The position numbers were made by a program, and so were the translations under genes. Below the pieces are notes generated by a model. The model did not search any database. It was not told where the DNA came from and was given only the letters and a program-made list of their open reading frames with translations. Shown piece after piece: positions 1 to 5,718 of a stretch of 13,214 nucleotides of DNA (the stretch's first letter is position 1; the number at the start of each line of letters is the position of its first letter). The stretch lies in the NCBI GenBank assembly GCA_905480305.1, contig CAJQPV010000222.1:1-13214 (forward strand), read 5' to 3'. This DNA is from an uncultured Gammaproteobacteria bacterium. Lineage in GTDB: Bacteria > Pseudomonadota > Gammaproteobacteria > UBA9214.

Positions 1-2
1 AT

Positions 3-119
3 ACCGAGGCGAAGGATTATCTGCCGCACATGTACGGCGCGGTGAACTACACGGTGATTGATGAGGTGCGCAAGCTGCCGTTGAAGGTGTCGGATATTTA
101 TCGGCGCCTGACGACCTGA
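3..119 (+). CDS. C-terminal end of a NorD/CbbO-type von Willebrand factor A protein (partial)
   Basis: Thirty-eight codons of an open frame enter from the left edge and end at TGA 117-119. The tail reads roughly Y-L-P-H-M-Y-G, then Y-T-V-I-D-E-V-R-K-L-P, then Y-R-R-L-T. This resembles the end of the VWA domain in NorD (nitric-oxide reductase activation) and in the related CbbO (Rubisco activase partner). These proteins work with a MoxR-type AAA+ ATPase (NorQ/CbbQ) to remodel or metallate a target enzyme. The fragment is too short to decide between NorD and CbbO, and the partner gene would lie upstream of the window. Family assignment is from remembered motif similarity. Confidence 0.6.
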   Translation, partial: TEAKDYLPHMYGAVNYTVIDEVRKLPLKVSDIYRRLTT

Positions 120-267
120 TAATTTTTATACCCTTTACATCACGGCTGTTGATTTCACACCCGGCGGACTTCATTACCTCTGCAAGGCGTGATGGCGGTG
201 TTGCAACTCGTGGTGTTTGTTGCGGTTAGATGAAACGACAATGAATTTTTGAACAGGGAGCCTGCCT

Positions 268-555
268 ATGTCTTTTGAAATTGAAGTTGAAAACATCAAG
301 TGCGGTGGCTGTGCCGCCAGTATCGTAAAAGGTTTGCAGGTTCTGGACGGTGTTGCCTCGGCAAGTGTCGATGTTGAACGTGGTTGTGTGGCCATTGAGG
401 GTGATGTTGCGCTGCGGCCACTGGTTGCTGCACGTCTGCAGCAACTGGGTTACCCGGAGGTCGGCAGTGTTGAAGGGCTGGCTTCTGCGAAGGCCAGGGC
501 AAAGTCCTTTGTCAGTTGTGCGGTCGGTAAATTCAGTGATTCATCTTCGGATTGA
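268..555 (+). CDS. Small HMA-domain (CopZ-like) heavy-metal-binding protein
   Basis: A 95-residue protein with an N-terminal heavy-metal-associated domain (about residues 1-68). The metal loop I-K-C-G-G-C-A-A (Cys12 and Cys15) follows the first beta strand, as in CopZ/Atx1 and in the N-terminal domains of copper ATPases. Such proteins bind Cu(I) in the cytoplasm and pass it to a P-type ATPase. About 25 residues follow the domain, ending in an Ala/Lys-rich then Ser-rich tail with one more cysteine in S-C-A-V. A GGGAG motif lies about 8 bases before the ATG. It stands alone between the NorD/CbbO-like gene and an AT-rich promoter region. The nearby copper ATPase gene ccoI makes a role in copper supply to cbb3 oxidase plausible, but that is inference. 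The upstream gap (120-267) shows no other feature. Confidence 0.85.
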   Translation: MSFEIEVENIKCGGCAASIVKGLQVLDGVASASVDVERGCVAIEGDVALRPLVAARLQQLGYPEVGSVEGLASAKARAKSFVSCAVGKFSDSSSD

Positions 556-599
556 GGGGCTGTGGGCGGTTTGCGTTGCGGCACGAAAATCACAACTAA

Positions 600-613
600 T
601 TGTAATTAATCAA
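600..613. promoter_or_regulatory. FNR/ANR-like box upstream of the small 695-1367 unit
   Basis: The sequence TTGTA-ATTA-ATCAA matches the FNR/ANR consensus TTGAT-N4-ATCAA at 8 of 10 positions, with a perfect right half. It lies just upstream of the -35 candidate at 627, so its centre is about 50-58 bases before any plausible transcription start. That spacing is not one of the textbook positions (-41.5 or -61.5). The flanks are AT-rich, so a chance match is possible. Confidence 0.4.
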
Positions 614-626
614 TATAGTGTATTTA

Positions 627-657
627 TTGACAATACATAAGAATATGCTAATATAAG
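627..657 (+). promoter_or_regulatory. Probable sigma-70 promoter of the 695-1367 unit
   Basis: A perfect -35 hexamer TTGACA (627-632) is followed by two overlapping -10 candidates: TAATAT at 649-654 (16-base spacer) and TATAAG at 652-657 (19-base spacer). The region is clearly more AT-rich than the genes around it, and a strong ribosome binding site follows at 683. The expected leader is about 30 nucleotides. Confidence 0.6.
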
Positions 658-694
658 CAAGAACTGTAGATGTTTATCGAACAGGAGGTGTCCC

Positions 695-847
695 ATGTAC
701 ATCGATAGTCTGACGATAGCTGCAATTTTTGTGTTTGTTTTTGCGCTGGCATTGTTTGTGAAGCATTGTCTGGTTAACAGTTGCATCCTGCCATCCGACC
801 GCAAGGTAACCAATGAAACCGCTATACATGCGGGAGGCAGGAAATGA
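695..847 (+). CDS. Small membrane protein, 50 residues, unknown function
   Basis: An open frame starts at ATG 695 and ends at TGA 845-847. A full AGGAGG Shine-Dalgarno sequence lies at 683-688, six bases before the start, which is strong evidence that it is translated. The protein has a short N-terminal segment, one hydrophobic helix (about residues 6-22, rich in Phe/Val/Ala/Ile), then Lys-His-Cys. Cys25 and Cys30 sit directly after the membrane segment, and the tail is polar. It reads like a one-pass inner-membrane peptide with a possible metal or disulfide pair. Its stop codon overlaps the start of the rhodanese-like gene (ATGA, 844-847), so the two are probably translationally coupled. I do not recognise the family. 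The general size recalls CcoQ or CcoS, but no motif supports that. Confidence 0.7.
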   Translation: MYIDSLTIAAIFVFVFALALFVKHCLVNSCILPSDRKVTNETAIHAGGRK

Positions 848-1149
848 TCCTCGCAATGCAAACCGTGTGTCGTGCAACGGCCGGGAGCCTGGCCCCCGGT
901 CACGTGGAAGATCTGCTGGCGAACGGTGGCCAACTGGTTGATGTACGTTCGCCGGCGGACTTTCGTCGCGACAGTCTTCCCGGTGCACTCAACCTGCCGG
1001 TTGATTCACTCTGTTATGAACATCACCAGCTGAACAGTCGACGTCCTGTCATTGTCTACGGTGCCAGTGAAGTACGCAGTGCGCGTGCAGCGCGGTTACT
1101 TGCAGGCAAGGGTTTTTCGCGTATTTACCATCTTGCCGCAGGCTGTTAA
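844..1149 (+). CDS. Rhodanese-like domain protein lacking the catalytic cysteine
   Basis: A 101-residue, single-domain rhodanese-fold protein. The landmarks are L-V-D-V-R-S-P-A-D-F (about 31-40), P-G-A-L-N-L-P (46-52), and V-I-V-Y-G-A-S-E-V-R-S-A-R-A-A (69-83). In active sulfurtransferases the loop after the V-x-V-Y strand begins with the catalytic Cys (C-x-x-G-x-R type). Here that position is Gly73, so persulfide transfer by the usual mechanism is not expected. Other cysteines are Cys9, Cys57 and the last residue, Cys101. The chain stops at G-C, shorter than homologues that continue to a Trp-containing helix. GGGAGG at 832-837 sits six bases before ATG 844; ATG 856 is a less likely alternative start. 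The start overlaps the stop of the 50-residue gene. It may act as a binding or regulatory domain, which is inference. Confidence 0.85.
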   Translation: MILAMQTVCRATAGSLAPGHVEDLLANGGQLVDVRSPADFRRDSLPGALNLPVDSLCYEHHQLNSRRPVIVYGASEVRSARAARLLAGKGFSRIYHLAAGC

Positions 1150-1166
1150 ACGACGCGTCTGTGTAC

Positions 1167-1367
1167 ATGAGCATCGAAACCTTCGAGAGCTGGTCGTTGA
1201 CACTGGGTATTGGCGGACTGGTGTTGTACATGGTCTATATTATGTACAAGCTGGCGCAGGAATCCGCTGCCGGGCGCTTCGGTACTGTAATGATTTTTCT
1301 TACCCTGGGCCTGGGTATTATCGGTTTTGCCGCGAAGTCGGTGATCCAGATAGTGATTCAGGTTTAG
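1167..1367 (+). CDS. DUF2788-type small membrane protein
   Basis: A 66-residue protein with two hydrophobic helices, about residues 9-29 (ending V-Y-I-M-Y-K-L-A) and 41-63. The linker reads Q-E-S-A-A-G-R-F-G, and G-F-A-A-K-S-V-I-Q follows near the end. The pattern of two helices joined by K-x-A-x-x-S-x-A-G-x-F-G is what I remember of the gammaproteobacterial DUF2788 family, whose function is unknown. GTG 1161 in the same frame could add two residues; I prefer ATG 1167. Neither start has a convincing Shine-Dalgarno sequence, so translation may depend on the rhodanese-like gene that ends 17 bases upstream. The last 50 bases overlap the 3' end of the convergent ccoS gene. Confidence 0.75.
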   Translation: MSIETFESWSLTLGIGGLVLYMVYIMYKLAQESAAGRFGTVMIFLTLGLGIIGFAAKSVIQIVIQV

Positions 1368-1563
1368 CGCTATCATCTTCCGTATTCTCGCCGCTGTCTT
1401 CCTCTTGCTTTACGATCACCGGGTCATCATTATCCATTAATATCTGGTGGGCCGGACCTTCCATGTCATCAAATTGCCCGGAGCGTACTGCCCACAGGAA
1501 TATCCAGACGATAATGCCGACCAGCACCAGCGACAAGGGTATCAACAGGTAAAGTATTTCCAT
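1318..1563 (-). CDS. ccoS: CcoS/FixS cbb3-type oxidase assembly protein
   Basis: An 81-residue protein beginning M-E-I-L-Y-L-L-I-P, with one membrane helix (about 3-27), then W-A-V-R-S-G-Q-F-D-D-M-E-G-P-A-H. This is the CcoS signature. CcoS is a small inner-membrane protein needed to insert cofactors into cbb3 oxidase, and it is normally encoded directly after ccoI. Here it starts 9 bases after the ccoI stop, in the same direction. The family core ends around residue 47. The remaining 35 residues form an acidic, Ser-rich tail that is longer than in many homologues. The last codons lie antisense to the end of the DUF2788-type gene. No strong Shine-Dalgarno sequence is visible, so translational coupling to ccoI is likely. 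Confidence 0.95.
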   Translation of the reverse strand: MEILYLLIPLSLVLVGIIVWIFLWAVRSGQFDDMEGPAHQILMDNDDPVIVKQEEDSGENTEDDSAKPESLSGSPTSRQNR

Positions 1564-1572
1564 AATGTCTCG

Positions 1573-4074
1573 CTACTTGCCCCGTGTCAGTCGCAGGGCA
1601 TTCAGTACTACCAGCAGTGAGCTGGATGACATACCGATGGCGGCCATCCACGGGGCGACAAATCCCAGCGCGGCTGCCGGTAGTGCAACCAGATTGTAAG
1701 CCGCCGCCCAGGAGAGATTCTGCCTGATAACCCGCAGTGTCCTGCCTGCCAGCCGCATACCGTGGGGCAGTGCCTCCAGGTTGTTTGACAGCAGTACCAT
1801 GTCCGCGTTTGCCTGGCTGATATGGGCGGCATCGCGCATAACGATGGAGACATTGGCGGCTGCCAGCACCGGCGCATCATTGATGCCGTCACCGACCATC
1901 GCTACCACGGCACCCTGTTGCTGCAGGGCCTGTACCTGCTGCAGTTTGTCGGCCGGTGACATGCCGGCGCGCACGTCTTCAATGCCGGTTTCAGCGGCCA
2001 GCTGCTGTGCTGCCGCCACGCTGTCTCCACTCAGCAACACGACCTGTTTGCCGCTGCGCTGCAATGTCCTGATGACGGCGGCGGCTTCCGGTCGCAGGGT
2101 GTCAAGTAACAGGAAACGGGCGTGCAGCTGGCGTGCGTCGGCCAGTATCACCTCACTGCCGTGGGCCGGATCCGCGGGCAGGTCCTCGATATCGTTCTGT
2201 GTATGTTTGGCAATGAAGCCTGCATTACCAATAAACCAGGGGGAGTTATCGATATGTGCACTGATGCCGGCGCCGGGGTGATTGCGGATGTCGGTTGCCA
2301 TGATGGTTTTGCCGCTGCTTGCCGCAGTGATGATGGCCTTGCCGACAGGATGTTCGGATTGCTGTTCCAGTGCCGCCGCGATTGCCAGTACAGTACGCTC
2401 ATCAAGATGGGACAGACACTGCACGCGGCTGACTGCCGGTGTGCCAAATGTCAGTGTGCCGGTCTTGTCAAAAATGACGTGGGTGCATCGCGCCAGCGTC
2501 TCTAGGCTGTGACTGCGGACGGTCAGCAGGCCGTGGCCGAGCAGGGTGCCGGTTGCCGCACTGATGGCGGTGGGCGTGGCCAGTGATAGCGCGCAGGGGC
2601 AGGTCACGACGAGTACCGATACCAGTATCGGCAGCCAGCTGTCAGGTGCCTGTTGCCACCAGTAGTAGCCAACCACGGCAGCGATAACCAGCACCACAGC
2701 CACGAACCAGGACGCCACGCGATCAGCCAGCAGGGTGATGGCAGGTTTTTCGTTTTGCGCCTGTTCCAGCAGGCGCATGATCTCTGCCAGTACGGTTTCC
2801 AGGCCGACCTGTTCTACCCGCAGGTACAGCGGACTCTCAATATTGATACTGCCGCCGATGAGGCGCGCACCCTGATGCTTGCGCAGTGGTGTGCTCTCAC
2901 CGGTCAGCAGTGCTTCGGATACGCTGGACTCGCCGGTGGTGATGGTGCCGTCGGCCGGTACTGACTCGCCGGGCTTGATAAGCACGGTGTCGCCGGCCTG
3001 CAGTTCGGTCAGCGGGACGATGTCCTGTTGCTCGCCTGCAGCAGTATTAATGATGCGGGTTGCCATCGCGGGCATCGCCTGGCTGAGTTGCTCCAGGGCT
3101 TCCGCGCTGCGCTTGCGTGCCATCAGCTCGAAATAGCGGCTGGTCAGCAGGAAAAAAATGAACATCACCACCGAGTCGTAATAAACCTCGCCCTGGCCGG
3201 TCCAGCTGGCATGAACGCTGCCGGTAAAGGCAACCAGGATGCCGAGCGCTACCGGTACGTCCATACCGACACTGCGGTTGCGCAGATCGCGCCACGCGCC
3301 GCGAAAAAAAGGTGCGCCGGAGTACAGCAGCACGGGTGTTGTCAGTAACAGGCCGATCCAGCGGAAGAAGGTCCTGAAGCCGGCTTCCATGCCGGACCAG
3401 TCACCGATATACAGCGCTACCGACAGCACCATAACCTGCATCCCGAGTACACCGGCGATGCCAATGCGACGTAACTGGTTGCGCCGTTCACGTTCAAAGG
3501 CCTGTTGTTGCTGCTGCGGATCGTACGGGTGTGCGCTATAGCCGATGCGGTGGATGGCCTGCAGGATGTCGCTGAGTTGTATCCGGGTATCGTCCCAGCG
3601 GATGCGTGCCCGGTGGGTGGCATAGTTGACCTGTACGTCCAGGACGCCCGGCAGTTGTGCCACGTGTCGTTCATTCAGCCAGATGCAGGCAGCGCAGGTG
3701 ATACCTTCCAGGATCAGTGCGGCTTCCCGCTGATGTTCGCCGCGGCTACGGACAAATGTCTTTTGAATCTCGGGGTGATCGTAGACCTGTGTCTGGCGGA
3801 TGAAATCAGGCAGTAATTCCTGGCCGGTGGCCGTGGCCGCTGTGCGGTGCCGGTAGAAGTCATCATTACCGGAAGCGACAATTGCCCGGGCTACCGCCTG
3901 ACAGCCATGGCAGCACATGGGTTCGTCGTGCTTGTTGATAGTAACTGTCAGCTCAAGGCCACGTGGAACGGGCAGGCTACAGTGAAAACAGTTTAATGCG
4001 GATAAGGTTGCGGGCTCGGAGGAGGACACTTTGAATGTTTGGAAGAGGTCTGGTGAATGATTTTGGGCTGCCAT
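1573..4074 (-). CDS. ccoI: CcoI/FixI copper-transporting P1B-type ATPase
   Basis: CcoI exports Cu(I) across the inner membrane for the CuB centre of cbb3 oxidase. From ATG 4074 the protein has 833 residues. It begins with a cysteine-rich region (N-C-F-H-C and M-C-C-H-G-C-Q-A), followed by an HMA domain with G-I-T-C-A-A-C-I-W. Further on are L-T-G-E-S-T-P (actuator domain), the membrane metal site C-P-C (Cys492/Cys494, codons at 2593-2601), D-K-T-G-T-L-T with phosphorylated Asp536, and G-D-G-I-N-D-A-P near the end. ATG 4098 would add eight residues. The frame stays open to ATG 4179, but that start lies beyond the FNR box and is rejected. Neither plausible start has a strong Shine-Dalgarno sequence. 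The FNR box 76 bases upstream of the start (4150-4163) could control this gene as well as ompW. Followed by ccoS. Confidence 0.96.
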   Translation of the reverse strand: MAAQNHSPDLFQTFKVSSSEPATLSALNCFHCSLPVPRGLELTVTINKHDEPMCCHGCQAVARAIVASGNDDFYRHRTAATATGQELLPDFIRQTQVYDHPEIQKTFVRSRGEHQREAALILEGITCAACIWLNERHVAQLPGVLDVQVNYATHRARIRWDDTRIQLSDILQAIHRIGYSAHPYDPQQQQQAFERERRNQLRRIGIAGVLGMQVMVLSVALYIGDWSGMEAGFRTFFRWIGLLLTTPVLLYSGAPFFRGAWRDLRNRSVGMDVPVALGILVAFTGSVHASWTGQGEVYYDSVVMFIFFLLTSRYFELMARKRSAEALEQLSQAMPAMATRIINTAAGEQQDIVPLTELQAGDTVLIKPGESVPADGTITTGESSVSEALLTGESTPLRKHQGARLIGGSINIESPLYLRVEQVGLETVLAEIMRLLEQAQNEKPAITLLADRVASWFVAVVLVIAAVVGYYWWQQAPDSWLPILVSVLVVTCPCALSLATPTAISAATGTLLGHGLLTVRSHSLETLARCTHVIFDKTGTLTFGTPAVSRVQCLSHLDERTVLAIAAALEQQSEHPVGKAIITAASSGKTIMATDIRNHPGAGISAHIDNSPWFIGNAGFIAKHTQNDIEDLPADPAHGSEVILADARQLHARFLLLDTLRPEAAAVIRTLQRSGKQVVLLSGDSVAAAQQLAAETGIEDVRAGMSPADKLQQVQALQQQGAVVAMVGDGINDAPVLAAANVSIVMRDAAHISQANADMVLLSNNLEALPHGMRLAGRTLRVIRQNLSWAAAYNLVALPAAALGFVAPWMAAIGMSSSSLLVVLNALRLTRGK

Positions 4075-4144
4075 AAAAGGCAATGATGCTACTGGCATTG
4101 CCTGCTGTCTGCAGTGGCAGGCACTTTGTGCACAGAATATTAAC

Positions 4145-4163
4145 ATCAATTGATATAGATCAA
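4145..4163. promoter_or_regulatory. Consensus FNR/ANR box with an extra half-site
   Basis: TTGAT-ATAG-ATCAA at 4150-4163 matches the FNR/ANR consensus at all ten specified positions. A third half-site, ATCAA at 4145-4149, abuts it on the left and creates the palindrome ATCAATTGAT. The box centre (4156.5) lies 41.5 bases before a transcription start at 4198, which is what the -10 hexamer at 4187-4192 predicts. This is the classic class II activator position for ompW. The box also lies 52-76 bases upstream of the possible ccoI starts on the other strand. Confidence 0.9.
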
Positions 4164-4186
4164 CTTGGGTGCTGCGCAAGAAAAAA

Positions 4187-4192
4187 TATAAT
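4187..4192 (+). promoter_or_regulatory. -10 hexamer of the ompW promoter
   Basis: A perfect TATAAT lies 23 bases after the FNR box, with no good -35 hexamer at the usual distance, as expected for an activator-dependent promoter. The predicted start is about 4198-4199, giving a leader of about 70 nucleotides. On the opposite strand, TATTCT (4139 to 4134) is a weak -10 candidate for ccoI. Confidence 0.8.
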
Positions 4193-4268
4193 GCGCTCTG
4201 ACAATATTATCTGCCAGCGTGGAATGCAGCGCTGAACTGTTATTTATACAGGAACTGGAGAGAAAACT

Positions 4269-4922
4269 ATGAACACAAAGCTGACTGGATACATGGGTGC
4301 TGCTGTCGTTGCGGGTGGTATGTTATTGACCAGTTTGCCGGTCAGTGCCTACGAGGCAGGCGATCTTGTACTCAGGGCGGGTATTGCCGGGGTGCTACCG
4401 ACGGGACAATCGGAAAAAATTACTGCAATCGCGCCTGGCGCGAGGGTTGAGGCGGATGACGCCTGGAGCCTGGGCCTCACCGGTACTTATATGTTTACAG
4501 ACAACATTGGTGTCGGTGTTCTGGCGGCATGGCCATTTGAGCATGATATTGATGCCAAGGGCAGTATTTCATCGCTGAACAAGGTCGGTGAAACCAAGCA
4601 TTTGCCACCAACCGTCACACTTCAATACCACTTCGAGACCGGCACCAAATTTCATCCTTACGTTGGCGCGGGTATCAATTACACGTATTTCTTTGATGAA
4701 GATACCAGTGGTGCCTTGAGTGGACTGGATCTGAATCTGAGCCATTCCTGGGGTTTGGCAGGCGAGGTTGGACTTGATTACGATCTGGGTAATGACTGGC
4801 TAATCAGTGGCCAGGTCTGGTATATCAATATCGATACCGAGGCCAGGTTGGAGGGTGTCGGCAAGTTTGATGTCGAAATTGATCCGTGGGTTGTTATGCT
4901 GGGTGTGGGTAAGAAATTCTGA
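4269..4922 (+). CDS. ompW: OmpW-family outer-membrane protein
   Basis: A 217-residue protein. It has a cleavable signal peptide (basic start, hydrophobic core, likely cut after S-L-P-V-S-A at residue 27). A beta-barrel sequence follows: alternating hydrophobic residues, D-A-W-S-L-G-L-T-G-T-Y-M-F, then K-H-L-P-P-T-V-T-L-Q-Y-H-F and the Y-V-G-A-G-I-N-Y-T strand. It ends in Phe, the usual terminal residue for outer-membrane insertion. OmpW proteins are eight-stranded barrels thought to pass small hydrophobic molecules. Expression of OmpW in enterobacteria depends on FNR, and the promoter here has the matching architecture. GGAG at 4257-4260 lies eight bases before the ATG. It is a single gene between ccoI and the membrane gene at 5022. 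Confidence 0.95.
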   Translation: MNTKLTGYMGAAVVAGGMLLTSLPVSAYEAGDLVLRAGIAGVLPTGQSEKITAIAPGARVEADDAWSLGLTGTYMFTDNIGVGVLAAWPFEHDIDAKGSISSLNKVGETKHLPPTVTLQYHFETGTKFHPYVGAGINYTYFFDEDTSGALSGLDLNLSHSWGLAGEVGLDYDLGNDWLISGQVWYINIDTEARLEGVGKFDVEIDPWVVMLGVGKKF

Positions 4923-5021
4923 CCAGATAGGGCTGAATAAAGCTCGTCGTGACGATATTGACTGGCTGCTTTGCAAAGGCGAAACTAGCAAAAAACCAGT
5001 ATAACCGAGGGGAGATTACCA

Positions 5022-5624
5022 ATGGTGCTACAACACGTATGGGGTTTGTTTACCGATCCAAAGCGTGAATGGGAAGCCATTCGCGACGATGAATGCACCA
5101 TTGGCAAGTGTTACGCCATACACGTTCTGATTCTCGCGGCCATCCCGGCCATCTCCGGATTTATCGGCACCACCCAGTTTGGTTGGCAGATCGGTGCCGG
5201 TGATCCGGTCAAGCTGACACTGCAGAGTGCGAGCCTGATTGCAGTAGCCTACTATTTTGCAATGCTGGTTGGGGTGTATTCACTCGGCTGGATGATCCAC
5301 TGGATGGGTGGGACCTACGACGCGAAAGTGCCGTTGTCACAATGTGTGGTGCTGGCGGCCTACACGGCGACTCCGCTGTTTCTGATTGGCCTGATGGAGC
5401 TCTATCCGGTGTTGTGGATCAACATGGTTGTGGGTATCCCGGCGCTGGCCTACACGGTGTACCTGCTCTATACCGGCGTGCCAATCATGATGGGCATTTC
5501 CGAGGATCGCGGGTTCCTGTTTTCCAGTGCGGTGCTGGCCGTCGGACTGGTGGCTTTTGTGGCCTTACTGGCGGCAACCGCTATTCTCTGGGGTATGGGC
5601 CTGGAGCCACAGTTCACACGTTAG
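5022..5624 (+). CDS. Yip1/DUF1282-like integral membrane protein
   Basis: A 200-residue polytopic membrane protein with about five helices (roughly 30-50, 70-96, 108-130, 131-152, 163-193). The N-terminal W-G-L-F-T-D-P-K-R-E-W-E-A-I-R is typical of bacterial Yip1 (DUF1282, YohC-like) proteins, in which an amphipathic F-x-x-P-x-x-x-W segment precedes the membrane part. The Y-T-x-T-P and Y-x-G-V-P-x-M-M motifs in the later helices also fit. No enzymatic activity is known for the bacterial family. GAGGGGAG at 5007-5014 lies seven bases before the ATG. It is 99 bases after ompW and 94 bases before ccoN, all in one direction, so it may be co-transcribed with either. A link to oxidase assembly is suggested only by position. 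Confidence 0.85.
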   Translation: MVLQHVWGLFTDPKREWEAIRDDECTIGKCYAIHVLILAAIPAISGFIGTTQFGWQIGAGDPVKLTLQSASLIAVAYYFAMLVGVYSLGWMIHWMGGTYDAKVPLSQCVVLAAYTATPLFLIGLMELYPVLWINMVVGIPALAYTVYLLYTGVPIMMGISEDRGFLFSSAVLAVGLVAFVALLAATAILWGMGLEPQFTR

Positions 5625-5648
5625 CATCCGAGCGCGACAGAATGTTAG

Positions 5649-5663
5649 GATATTCCGATATTC
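5649..5663 (+). repeat. Short direct repeat GATATTC x2 upstream of ccoN
   Basis: GATATTC occurs at 5649-5655 and again at 5657-5663, eight bases apart, in the 94-base gap before ccoN. No consensus FNR box is present in this gap. The repeat may be part of a promoter or operator, or may be chance. TTCCGA (5653-5658) and TAGGAT (5675-5680) are only weak promoter hexamers. Confidence 0.3.
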
Positions 5664-5718
5664 GAAATGATCAGTAGGATTACTTACTGTTTTAGAAGGG
5701 ATCAAGAGGGAGTTCAGT

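Noticed and set aside
1052..1552. 166-codon plus-strand frame spanning the rhodanese end, the DUF2788 gene and the ccoS antisense
   Set aside because: It crosses three supported genes in another frame and shows no recognisable domain or ribosome binding site.
4971..4980. CTTTGCAAAG palindrome after ompW considered as a terminator
   Set aside because: It has no loop or following T run, so it does not fit an intrinsic terminator.
5661..5674. Possible FNR box before ccoN (TTCGA-AATG-ATCAG)
   Set aside because: Only about 6 of 10 consensus positions match, so it is not distinguishable from chance.
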